16,134 nucleotides of DNA from Acidimicrobiaceae bacterium (GTDB lineage Bacteria; Actinomycetota; Acidimicrobiia; Acidimicrobiales; Palsa-688), in assembly GCA_030838025.1 (NCBI GenBank), contig JAUTXM010000169.1, positions 1-16,134 on the forward strand. Direction: 5' to 3'. Shown in pieces: positions 1 through 5,984 of this stretch (positions are counted from its first letter, which is position 1; every line of letters begins with the position of its first letter). A program made the position numbers and the translations under genes. Under the pieces are notes generated by a model, which did no database searches, was not told the origin of the DNA, and worked only from the letters and a program-made list of their open reading frames with translations.

Positions 1-423
1 GCGTTCGAAGTCGCCGGCGTCGGCAAAACCCTTGTAGACGCTGGCGAAGCGGACGTATGCCACTTCGTCGAGGGTTCGGAGCCGGTCGAGAACCGCTCGG
101 CCGACCTGTTCGGTCGTGATTTCCGGCCCGTCGAGGCGGAGTTGTTCCTCGACCTCACCCGCCAGGGCCTCCATGGCCGCACTGGTGATGGGACGGTTCT
201 TGGCCGCCGCCCGGACGCCGGCCACGACCTTGGCTCGTGCGAACGGCTGGCGCTGACCCGATCGCTTGACCACGACGACCGACAGTTCCTCGAGGCGTTC
301 GTAGGTGGTGAAACGCCGCCCGCAGCCGAGGCACTCGCGCCGCCGCCGAATGGTCACGCCGTCGTCCGAGAGGCGCGAGTCGACGACCTTGTCATCGAAG
401 TTCGAGCAACTCGGACAGCGCAC
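1..423 (-). CDS. nrdR: Transcriptional repressor NrdR, C-terminus cut by the window edge
   Basis: NrdR is a zinc-ribbon/ATP-cone regulator that senses ATP/dATP and represses ribonucleotide reductase genes. The minus-strand reading from GTG 423 begins with R-C-P-S-C, then has D-S-R and C-L-G-C-G-R-R-F-T-T-Y-E-R. These give the four zinc cysteines (two CxxC pairs) and the linker typical of the family. An ATP-cone follows from about residue 46 (V-V-K-R-S-G-Q-R-Q-P-F), and A-Y-V-R-F-A-S-V-Y-K is near the end of the visible part. 141 codons are present and the frame stays open to base 1, so only the last few residues are missing. GTG 423 is chosen because it places the first Cys at residue 3, as in the family, although no clear ribosome binding site precedes it. 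It lies 67 nt downstream of the LysM gene on the same strand; nrdR next to a LysM gene and lexA is the mycobacterial order. Confidence 0.93.
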   Translation of the reverse strand, partial: MRCPSCSNFDDKVVDSRLSDDGVTIRRRRECLGCGRRFTTYERLEELSVVVVKRSGQRQPFARAKVVAGVRAAAKNRPITSAAMEALAGEVEEQLRLDGPEITTEQVGRAVLDRLRTLDEVAYVRFASVYKGFADAGDFER

Positions 424-443
424 GCGCCGACCATATCCGCGCC

Positions 444-458
444 CACTCGGCCCGAGTG
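444..458. repeat. 15-bp palindrome between the LysM gene and nrdR
   Basis: CACTCGG-C-CCGAGTG is a perfect 7-bp inverted repeat with one central base, ending 21 nt upstream of the nrdR GTG. It could be an operator or part of an intercistronic hairpin. It does not resemble the AT-rich NrdR box, and no T-run follows it on the minus strand. Confidence 0.4.
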
Positions 459-490
459 CGCACGTACGGGACCGGCCACCCGATCCTGGA

Positions 491-991
491 TCAGGGGATC
501 AACAGGCGCTGCCCAGGCTGCAACGCCCGACCGTTGAGCTGGAGCGCGATGCGATCGACCACCGGACGAGGATCGCCCCGGTGCCCACTGCCCTGCACGA
601 TCGACCAGATGGTGTCGCCCGGTTGGACGACATAGACGTGACTTCCTGCAGCCTGCGCCGCCGAAGCGGTTCGGGGTGCCGCCGCAGTCGGAGCAGCCGA
701 CGCGGCCGGCAGCGGGGGCCTTGCGGCCCGGGCCGTCGCTGTGGGGGTTGATCCGTCCGTGCCGGCGCCGGAGGCTCCGGTGGCAGTGAGGGCCCCACCA
801 CCGGATCCCGCCAGCGCCGGCCGGACGACGATCGCCGCCACCAAGGCAACGACGACCAGCGCCAACAGGGCGACCGCCCTTCGGCGGCGGTACACCCCTT
901 GGTCGTGACGGCCCCAGCGACCAGCTGAGTCGGGGCGGCGTGGCGCGGTCGCCACCCACGGATCTGACATGGGATAGGCAACTGCTGCCAC
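491..991 (-). CDS. LysM-domain membrane protein, ChiZ/YneA-like, probable SOS cell-division inhibitor
   Basis: About 166 residues: a short basic cytoplasmic N-terminus with R-R-R-R just before the membrane, one transmembrane helix (about residues 39-56), an Ala/Thr/Pro-rich linker, and a C-terminal LysM domain (about 119-166, Y-V-V-Q-P-G-D-T-I-W-S-I ... L-Q-P-G-Q-R-L-L-I-P). This is the architecture of Bacillus YneA and mycobacterial ChiZ (Rv2719c), SOS-induced proteins that bind the cell wall and delay division. The start is GTG 991, four bases after GAGGAGG (996-1002). ATG 970 and an upstream start at 1057 are alternatives. It is divergent from lexA and shares the three SOS boxes, which supports DNA-damage control. 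The role is inferred from domain layout and gene order; sequence outside LysM is low-complexity and not informative. Confidence 0.85.
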   Translation of the reverse strand: MAAVAYPMSDPWVATAPRRPDSAGRWGRHDQGVYRRRRAVALLALVVVALVAAIVVRPALAGSGGGALTATGASGAGTDGSTPTATARAARPPLPAASAAPTAAAPRTASAAQAAGSHVYVVQPGDTIWSIVQGSGHRGDPRPVVDRIALQLNGRALQPGQRLLIP

Positions 992-1025
992 GGGGCCTCC
1001 TCGACGCTCGTCACTGGGTCCGTCA

Positions 1026-1039
1026 CGAACGCTTGTTCG
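1026..1039. promoter_or_regulatory. SOS box 1 (LexA operator)
   Basis: CGAACGCTTGTTCG is a perfect palindrome outside its central bases and matches the actinobacterial/Gram-positive SOS consensus GAAC-N4-GTTC. It is the box nearest the LysM gene, 35 bp from its GTG start, so it probably represses that gene. Confidence 0.85.
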
Positions 1040-1061
1040 TTGACGCCCTCTCATCACACCA

Positions 1062-1075
1062 CGAACAGGTGTTCC
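1062..1075. promoter_or_regulatory. SOS box 2 (LexA operator)
   Basis: CGAACAGGTGTTCC contains an exact GAAC-N4-GTTC core. It sits midway in the divergent intergenic region, about 36 bp centre-to-centre from box 1 and 31 bp from box 3, so it could serve either direction. Confidence 0.8.
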
Positions 1076-1092
1076 CCGTCAACCCCTGATCA

Positions 1093-1106
1093 CGAACGTA
1101 TGTTTG
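1093..1106. promoter_or_regulatory. SOS box 3 (LexA operator) over the lexA -35
   Basis: CGAACGTATGTTTG matches GAAC-N4-GTTY, a variant commonly seen at mycobacterial SOS promoters including lexA itself. It overlaps the proposed lexA -35 hexamer, which would allow direct autorepression. Confidence 0.82.
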
Positions 1107-1132
1107 ATTTTGGCAGCGCCAGTGGCTACGCT
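1104..1132 (+). promoter_or_regulatory. Proposed lexA promoter
   Basis: TTGATT (1104-1109) and TACGCT (1127-1132) are separated by 17 bp and resemble sigma70-type -35/-10 elements. Transcription would start near 1139, leaving a leader of about 35 nt to the GTG at 1174, or an essentially leaderless mRNA if ATG 1141 is used. The -35 is partly inside SOS box 3. Confidence 0.55.
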
Positions 1133-1173
1133 GAGATCACATGGCGAAGCACAACGTTCGACAGGAGGATGCG

Positions 1174-1806
1174 GTGGTCGACACCGAGCTGACGGGCAAG
1201 CGCAGGGAGATCCTCGACTTCATCTCGGCCCAGATCCGGGATCGTGGCTACCCGCCCACGGTCCGAGAGGTCGGCGAGGCGGTGGGCCTCACCTCGTCGT
1301 CGACGGTGCATGCCCATCTGAAGACACTGCAACGACAGGGGTACCTGCGTCGGGACCCGACCAAGCCCCGGGCAATCGGTGTCAACTACGACACCGGGGC
1401 CACGGCACCCGTCGATCGGCGGCCGGCCCGCCATGTTCCCCTGGTCGGCGAGGTGGCGGCGGGCACCAACGTATTGGCTCAGGAGAACATCGAGGAGGTC
1501 TTGCCCCTGCCGGCCGACTTCACCGGCGACGGGCAGCTGTTCATGCTCAAGGTTCGTGGCGACTCGATGATCGACGCGGGCATTCTCGACGGCGACTACG
1601 TCGTGGTCCGCGAGCAGCCTGAGGCCTCAAAGGGCGACATCGTGGTGGCCGGGATCCCGGGCGAGGAAGCCACGGTCAAGTCCTTCAGCCGCAAGGGCAA
1701 CACGATCGTCCTGCTCCCCGCCAACCCCCGCTTGGAGCCGATGACCTTCGATCCCGCCGACGTAACCATCTTCGGAAAGGTGGTCACGGTTCTGCGCCGG
1801 CTGTGA
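1174..1806 (+). CDS. lexA: SOS repressor LexA
   Basis: LexA represses DNA-damage genes and self-cleaves when stimulated by RecA filaments. Residue numbers here count from ATG 1141. The N-terminal winged helix (17-80) has the P-P-T-V-R-E-V-G-E-A-V-G-L recognition region. The cleavage site is Ala107-Gly108 in G-E-V-A-A-G. The catalytic dyad is Ser142 (G-D-S-M-I-D-A-G) and Lys180 (A-T-V-K-S-F). The C-terminus G-K-V-V-T-V-L-R-R-L is complete. I favour GTG 1174 as the start because GGAGG at 1164-1168 lies five bases ahead of it; this gives 210 residues. ATG 1141 in the same frame gives 221 residues but has no ribosome binding site and almost coincides with the predicted transcription start. Three SOS boxes upstream indicate autoregulation. 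Confidence 0.97.
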   Translation: MVDTELTGKRREILDFISAQIRDRGYPPTVREVGEAVGLTSSSTVHAHLKTLQRQGYLRRDPTKPRAIGVNYDTGATAPVDRRPARHVPLVGEVAAGTNVLAQENIEEVLPLPADFTGDGQLFMLKVRGDSMIDAGILDGDYVVVREQPEASKGDIVVAGIPGEEATVKSFSRKGNTIVLLPANPRLEPMTFDPADVTIFGKVVTVLRRL

Positions 1807-1836
1807 CCGCGGGCGCCGGCTGTGACCGCGGGCGCC
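1799..1836. repeat. 19-bp tandem duplication covering the lexA stop codon
   Basis: GGCTGTGACCGCGGGCGCC is present twice head to tail (1799-1817, 1818-1836), followed by a third partial copy GGCTGT. The first copy carries the last lexA codons and its TGA. The GGCGCC/GCCGGC cores can fold, so the short gap between convergent lexA and dapE may act in transcription termination; there is no T-run. Confidence 0.8.
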
Positions 1837-1849
1837 GGCTGTAACCCGG

Positions 1850-2917
1850 TCAGGGGTTGGCGAGCAGCTCCGACAGGACCCGGTACACCGTTTCCAGCTC
1901 CGCTCGGTGGACGCGCTCCCCCGCAGCATGGGCGACCCCGGGATCGCCGGGCCCGAAGTTGGTGGCGGGAATCCCACGCTCGGAGAAGAAGGCCACGTCG
2001 GTCCACCCCAACTTGGCCCGGGGCTGGGCGCCGGCGGCGGCAACCAGCCGGGCCAGCAGCGGGTCCCCCAAACCGGGTGGCGCCGAGGGAGCGCGGTCCA
2101 GGACGTCAATCCGGTCACCCCGACCCTCGTCCATCGCAGGCGCCAGGAGCGCCTCGACGGCAGCGATAGCCTCGTCGGCGCCACGGTCGGGCGCGAATCG
2201 ATGGTTGAGCGTCACCGTGGCCGCATCGGGAACAACGTTGCCCGCCACACCGCCTCGGACGCCGACCGCCTGCAGCGCTTCGCGGTAGACACAGCCGTCG
2301 ATCACTGGCTCGCGGCCGGTGTAGCCGGCGACCAGTTGGAGGACGGGCCCGAGCCGGTGGATGGCGTTGACCCCGAGCCATGGCCGGGCGCTGTGGGCCC
2401 GCTCACCGGTGACGGTCACGTCCAAGCGCAGGACGCCCTGACATCCCGCTTCCACCTGGGCGCTGGTCGGCTCAGTGAGAATGGCGGCGTCGGCAGCGAC
2501 CAGGTCGGGCCGCAACTCGAACAGCCGGGAGAGCCCGTTGTGGGTCCTGGCCACTTCCTCACAGGCGTAGAAGACATAGGTCACGTCGACCGAGGGCTCG
2601 GACTCGGTGGTCGCAAGTTCCAGCATCACGGCCAAACCCGCCTTCATGTCCGCCGATCCGAGCCCCCAGAGCAGGTCGCCCTCGATCCGGGGAGTCTCGT
2701 TGTTGTTGGCGGGCACGGTGTCGAGGTGGCCGCCGAGGAGCAAACGGCGTCCCCGACCGAGGATCGTGCGGGCGACGACGTTGTGCTCGACCCGTTCCAC
2801 TTCGAGCCAGGGGACAGCCCGCAACCGGCGCTCGACGTGATCGGCAATCGTGGCCTCGTCGTGGCTGATCGAGGGGATGGCCACCAGGGCCGCGGTGGCC
2901 GCGAGGAGATCAATCAC
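1850..2917 (-). CDS. dapE: Succinyl-diaminopimelate desuccinylase DapE (M20 peptidase family)
   Basis: DapE hydrolyses N-succinyl-LL-2,6-diaminopimelate to LL-DAP and succinate in lysine and cell-wall synthesis, using two zinc ions. The 355-residue protein shows the M20 metal ligands and catalytic residues in order: His64 and Asp66 (G-G-H-L-D-T-V-P), Asp90 (G-S-A-D-M-K-A-G), Glu120-Glu121 (A-C-E-E-V-A), Glu149 (L-T-E-P-T), and a C-terminal His in G-D-P-G-V-A-H. His175 (H-S-A-R-P) lies in the dimerisation lid. The overall pattern fits the actinobacterial DapE type. GTG 2917 is the first usual start after the dapD stop, 45 nt away and in the same frame. No strong ribosome binding site is visible, so translation may depend on dapD. 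It is convergent with lexA, 43 nt apart. Confidence 0.93.
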   Translation of the reverse strand: MIDLLAATAALVAIPSISHDEATIADHVERRLRAVPWLEVERVEHNVVARTILGRGRRLLLGGHLDTVPANNNETPRIEGDLLWGLGSADMKAGLAVMLELATTESEPSVDVTYVFYACEEVARTHNGLSRLFELRPDLVAADAAILTEPTSAQVEAGCQGVLRLDVTVTGERAHSARPWLGVNAIHRLGPVLQLVAGYTGREPVIDGCVYREALQAVGVRGGVAGNVVPDAATVTLNHRFAPDRGADEAIAAVEALLAPAMDEGRGDRIDVLDRAPSAPPGLGDPLLARLVAAAGAQPRAKLGWTDVAFFSERGIPATNFGPGDPGVAHAAGERVHRAELETVYRVLSELLANP

Positions 2918-2962
2918 GGGGTCGGGCGCTGCCAGCGCGACGGCGCGGTGACGGCGGGCAGA

Positions 2963-3787
2963 TCATGTCGAAACACCCTCCTCACGCAGCAGTTCGTTCA
3001 GCTTGGCGCTGTCGTGGCGCTGGCCCGGCTCGAGATGGCGCAAGATCAGGATGCATGGCAGCCCGAACTGCCCGCCTGCGAACGTGCGCGGCCGCGATGC
3101 CATCACGCCGACACACCACGGTGGGACCACACCCCGGGAGACCTCAGCGCCGGTTTGGGCGTCGATGACGGGAATGGCCCGGTTCAGCACACACCCTTCG
3201 CCCAGCACCGCTCCCTCGCCGACCCGCGCCCCCTGGGTGATCATGCACCGGCTGCCGATCAGGGCGTCGTCGCCGATGATCACCGGTGCCGCTTGCGGGG
3301 GTTCGAGCACGCCACCGATTCCGACGCCCCCCGAAAGATGGACGTTGGCCCCGATCTGGGCGCACGAACCGACCGTTGCCCACGTGTCGACCATGGTATT
3401 GGCCCCCACGCGAGCGCCGATATTGACGTAGCTCGGCATCAGGATGGCCCCGCGCTCGAGAAAGCTGCCCCACCGGGCGGATGCGCCGGGAACAACCCGG
3501 ACACCAAGGGCCGCAAAGCCCCGCTTCAGCGGCACCTTGTCGGCGTATTCGAACGGTCCGTGCTCGATGGTCTCGATCGAGGACAGCTTGAAGTACAACA
3601 GGATCGCCTGCTTGAGCCACTCGTGAACCACAACCGAACCGTCGGGAGTGACTTCGGCCACTCGGTTCTCGCCGCAGTCCAATGTGTCGATCGCCTCGCG
3701 GGCAGCAGCCAAGGCGGTCGGGTCTCCAGCGGTTAGCTCCGCTCGGTGTTCCCACAGCTCATTGATCGTCGCCTGGAGGTCAGCCAT
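2963..3787 (-). CDS. dapD: Tetrahydrodipicolinate N-succinyltransferase DapD, proteobacterial-length type
   Basis: DapD transfers succinyl from succinyl-CoA to tetrahydrodipicolinate, the committed step of the succinylase branch. The protein is 274 residues, equal to E. coli DapD, and aligns with it along its length as I recall that sequence: H-E-W-L-K-Q-A near 55-61, D-K-V-P-L-K near 83-88, then the left-handed beta-helix with L-M-P-S-Y-V-N-I-G-A, M-V-D-T-W-A-T-V-G-S-C-A-Q-I-G and H-L-S-G-G-V-G-I-G-G-V-L-E-P. Mycobacterial DapD is longer (about 317) and differs in the helix. Asp134 corresponds to catalytic Asp141. The segment usually read as G-A-R-S-E-V-V-E-G is here G-S-R-C-M-I-T-Q-G, putting Met182 at the catalytic Glu189 position. 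ATG 3787 lacks a clear ribosome binding site. It is first in the dapD-dapE pair. Confidence 0.93.
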   Translation of the reverse strand: MADLQATINELWEHRAELTAGDPTALAAAREAIDTLDCGENRVAEVTPDGSVVVHEWLKQAILLYFKLSSIETIEHGPFEYADKVPLKRGFAALGVRVVPGASARWGSFLERGAILMPSYVNIGARVGANTMVDTWATVGSCAQIGANVHLSGGVGIGGVLEPPQAAPVIIGDDALIGSRCMITQGARVGEGAVLGEGCVLNRAIPVIDAQTGAEVSRGVVPPWCVGVMASRPRTFAGGQFGLPCILILRHLEPGQRHDSAKLNELLREEGVST

Positions 3788-3863
3788 GGCGACGCAAACT
3801 ACTAGCCCTTCCTCACTACGAACCGGCCGCAGGTATGAGCGGTTTCCTCGCGGTCATGCGCTT

Positions 3864-3892
3864 TTGACAGGCCAGGTGGTTGGGCGTACGTT
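3864..3892 (+). promoter_or_regulatory. Strong sigma70-type promoter facing the gene-poor region
   Basis: TTGACA (3864-3869), a 17-bp spacer and TACGTT (3887-3892) form a near-consensus plus-strand promoter with a start near 3899. The next convincing plus-strand gene begins at 4345, so this could drive a long leader, a small RNA, or a short unrecognised gene. Confidence 0.6.
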
Positions 3893-3897
3893 CGCCC
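3882..3897. promoter_or_regulatory. 16-bp palindrome covering the -10 (candidate operator)
   Basis: GGGCGTACGTTCGCCC has seven of eight symmetric base pairs matched and is centred on the TACGTT -10 element. A protein bound here would block the promoter. It contains GAAC on one strand but lacks a matching GTTC half-site, so it is not an SOS box. Confidence 0.5.
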
Positions 3898-3929
3898 TTG
3901 CAGGATGATCGCACGTTCTCGCATCGTCC

Positions 3930-3952
3930 GGTAAGGCGACTAGCGCCTTACC
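3930..3952. other. Hairpin in the early transcribed region of the 3864 promoter
   Basis: GGTAAGGCG - ACTAG - CGCCTTACC is a perfect 9-bp inverted repeat with a 5-nt loop, about 31 nt after the predicted start. It has no following T-run, so it is not a classical terminator; a structured leader, small-RNA end or second operator are all possible. Confidence 0.55.
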
Positions 3953-4034
3953 TGCCCCGGACCCCGGCAGCGTCAGTGATTTGCGACGTTGATGGGAGGG
4001 ATGGGCTGTGACGGTCGAACGGCGAGCGGCCTGG

Positions 4035-4133
4035 CGCTACCCGGCGGCCGGACGCTACCCGGCGGCCGGACGCTACCGGGTGACCGGGTGACCGAGCCAC
4101 CGGGTGACCGGGTGACCGAGTCACCGGGTGACC
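4035..4133. repeat. Two adjoining minisatellites (18-bp and 24-bp units)
   Basis: CGCTACCCGGCGGCCGGA occurs twice (4035-4052, 4053-4070) plus a 7-bp partial. A 24-bp unit starting GGGTGACCGGGTGACC then follows twice (4078-4101, 4102-4125, one C/T difference) plus an 8-bp partial. The units contain GGTGAC/GTCACC arms that can form hairpins, for example 4111-4125. Both unit lengths are multiples of three, and a 66-codon frame opens from ATG 4001 to TGA 4201 after GGGAGGG. I do not call it a gene because its product is low-complexity (G-G-R-T-L-P and G-D-R-V-T-E repeats) and resembles nothing I know. Confidence 0.8.
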
Positions 4134-4216
4134 TCGGGTCGGAAACGACTACAGCCGCACCCGGTCCTTCGACCGACCGAGCGAGCGGCGTGCCGTCCTG
4201 ACGACCTCTACCGAGA

Positions 4217-4288
4217 CCGCTTGGCGGCCCAACGCACCCAACGCCCCCGCTCAAGTGCAGCGCCGTCCGGGCAGCGACCGCTTAGCGG
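4217..4288. promoter_or_regulatory. Pair of near-identical 11-bp palindromes upstream of the pentapeptide gene
   Basis: CCGCTTGGCGG (4217-4227) and CCGCTTAGCGG (4278-4288) are each inverted repeats with a 3-nt centre, inside a longer shared stretch (GACCGCTT-G/A-GCGGC). Centres are 61 bp apart, about six helical turns, and the second ends 56 bp before the ATG at 4345. The arrangement suggests a paired operator. Confidence 0.45.
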
Positions 4289-4344
4289 CGTTCAAGACGC
4301 GGCCTATGGGCACGATTTCAACTCACACGACAGGAGCCATAGAC

Positions 4345-4755
4345 ATGACGACAGGATCCACCGACCTCACGAAGAAGGACCTCCACGGGACGGACTTTCC
4401 CGGGGCGGACCTCCACGCCGCGGACCTCACCCGGGCCAACCTCAGTGGCGCCGACCTCACCGGGGCCGACCTCAGCCAGGCAAACCTGAGCGGGGCCAGC
4501 CTCAGCGGAGCTGACCTCACAGGGGCCAACCTGACGGGGGCCGACCCAAGCGGTGCCAACTTGAGCGGTGCCGACCTCTCCGGCGCCGACCTCACCGGTG
4601 CCGACCTCAGCGGTTCGGACCTCACCAACGCCGACCTGAGCGGTGCCGACCTCACCGGGACCAATCTCACGGCCGCGACGCTCATCGGTGCCGTAGGGAC
4701 CGAGGAAACCAAGTGGCCAGACGGGTTCGATCCAAGCTCCGCAGGGGTTCAGTAA
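4345..4755 (+). CDS. Pentapeptide-repeat protein, 22 near-perfect repeats
   Basis: 136 residues. After an eight-residue lead almost the whole protein is a run of about 22 A(D/N)LXX pentapeptides (A-D-L-S-G, A-N-L-T-G and variants), ending L-I-G-A-V-G-T-E-E-T-K-W-P-D-G-F-D. Such arrays fold as a right-handed quadrilateral beta-helix; members include gyrase-protecting MfpA/Qnr proteins, but most have no known role, and no specific relationship to MfpA is evident. Start ATG 4345 has AGGAG at 4332-4336, eight bases away; upstream in-frame ATGs lack one. No signal peptide or membrane segment is present, so it is probably cytoplasmic. Pro68 replaces the buried Leu in the thirteenth repeat (A-D-P-S-G). 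At DNA level it is a 15-bp repeat array. It is convergent with dapC, 62 nt apart, and stands alone. Confidence 0.9.
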   Translation: MTTGSTDLTKKDLHGTDFPGADLHAADLTRANLSGADLTGADLSQANLSGASLSGADLTGANLTGADPSGANLSGADLSGADLTGADLSGSDLTNADLSGADLTGTNLTAATLIGAVGTEETKWPDGFDPSSAGVQ

Positions 4756-4817
4756 CTCCAGTAGCCCAGCACTCCCGGCCAACCCGGCGCCAGTAACGCG
4801 GCGCCAGCACACGCCCG

Positions 4818-5984
4818 TTAGGCCCGGTCCTCCACGACGGGGGGCCGGGCTGGCAGGCCCAGGCGCTCGGCGACCAACTCGAGGCGCTCGAGCGGCTGCA
4901 CCAACGCCACCCGGACGTAGCCCGCACCCGGTGGGCCATAGATGTCGCCCGGCGACACCAAGGCCCCACCTTCGGAGGCGAGGGACTCGGCGAAACCCCA
5001 CGCGTCGCCCGCAGGGGCTGGGGCCCAGAGGTAGAACCCGCCCTCGGGCAGTGGTGCGTCCACGCCGACGCCGGCGAGCATTTCACGCATCCGTACCAGT
5101 CGCTTCCAGTAGCGATCGCGCTGCACGTCGACATGGGTCTGGTCCGCCAGCGCCGCCACTCCCGCCAGTTGCACTGGCCCCGGGGGCATCATGCCGACAT
5201 GCTTGCGGACCTCCCGCAGGTACACGACCAGCTCAGGGTCGCCGGCGTACCACCCCAACCGGAGTCCCGCCAGGTTCGACCGCTTCGACAGCGAATGGAT
5301 GGCCACCACCCCGTCGAGTCCCCCGGCACCGTCGGCCAGGATCGTCTGGGGCGGGCCATCCCATGTGAATTCCAAATAGCACTCGTCGCTGAAGACCGGG
5401 ATCCCCCGCTCGCGCCCCCACCGGGCGGCGGCGGCCAAGTCGTCGCGCTGGCCGGCCGGGTTGCCGGGGCTGTTGACCCACAGCGCCAGCGCGCGGGCGG
5501 CATCGGCTTCGTCGACGGCGGCCAAATCCAGGCGAAAGGCGCGGTCAACCGGTACCGGCACCGCTCGGCACCCGGCCAAGATGGCTCCCATCTCGTAGGT
5601 GGGATACGAAATGGCGGGATACAGGACGGTGTCCCGTGCAGGCGTCCGAAGGCGGAGCCACTGCGGCAGCGTGGCCACGAACTCCTTGGTACCAACGCAT
5701 GCCGCGACCGCATCGGCGGGAAGCGACACGCCGAGCCGTCGCTGGGCCCACGCCCCGATGGCTTCTCGCAGCGCAGCCGACCCCGCCGAAGGCGGGTAAC
5801 CGCGCACCGTGCCCGATTCGTCGGCCGCAGCCAGCGCCGCCAGCACCGCAGGCGGCGGTGGATCGGTGGGTGTGCCGATCGAGAGGTCAACCAGACCCCC
5901 CGGCAGCGCCGACGCTTTGGCCTTGGCCGCATCCAGCCGATCGTACGGATAGACCGGCGGGACGAAGCCCGCAGAACCGGTCAC
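4818..5984 (-). CDS. dapC: Succinyldiaminopimelate transaminase DapC, PLP class I/II
   Basis: DapC makes N-succinyl-LL-diaminopimelate from the 2-amino-6-oxo intermediate using glutamate and PLP. The 388-residue protein has the fold-type I aminotransferase landmarks: N-S-P-G-N-P (171-176), S-D-E-C-Y (199-203), and Schiff-base Lys234 in S-L-S-K-R-S-N-L-A-G-L-R. Its start V-P-P-V-Y-P-Y-D-R-L and V-D-L-S-I-G-T-P-T-D-P match the actinobacterial DapC group; related aminotransferases are less likely because DapD, DapE and DapF are nearby. GTG 5984 is chosen over an upstream start at 6026 because it gives a GTGA overlap with the hflX stop and has AGGAG (5989-5993) before it. It is the last gene of the minus-strand operon. 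Confidence 0.9.
   Translation of the reverse strand: MTGSAGFVPPVYPYDRLDAAKAKASALPGGLVDLSIGTPTDPPPPAVLAALAAADESGTVRGYPPSAGSAALREAIGAWAQRRLGVSLPADAVAACVGTKEFVATLPQWLRLRTPARDTVLYPAISYPTYEMGAILAGCRAVPVPVDRAFRLDLAAVDEADAARALALWVNSPGNPAGQRDDLAAAARWGRERGIPVFSDECYLEFTWDGPPQTILADGAGGLDGVVAIHSLSKRSNLAGLRLGWYAGDPELVVYLREVRKHVGMMPPGPVQLAGVAALADQTHVDVQRDRYWKRLVRMREMLAGVGVDAPLPEGGFYLWAPAPAGDAWGFAESLASEGGALVSPGDIYGPPGAGYVRVALVQPLERLELVAERLGLPARPPVVEDRA

Noticed and set aside
1907..3736. 609-codon plus-strand open frame
   Set aside because: It lies antisense to dapE and dapD, which have clear family motifs. Its translation has no recognisable domain and it is a typical high-GC shadow frame.
3882..3897. A fourth SOS box
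   Set aside because: One half-site contains GAAC on the minus strand but the other half is not GTTC/GTTT at the right spacing.
4720..4740. tRNA T-arm-like GGTTCGATCC
   Set aside because: Flanking bases do not pair as a T stem, no acceptor or anticodon arms are found, and it encodes the pentapeptide protein's C-terminus.
4318..5001. 227-codon minus-strand frame with V-G-x-G-E-V repeats
   Set aside because: It is the mirror image of the pentapeptide repeat DNA; the plus-strand gene has the ribosome binding site and a known fold.
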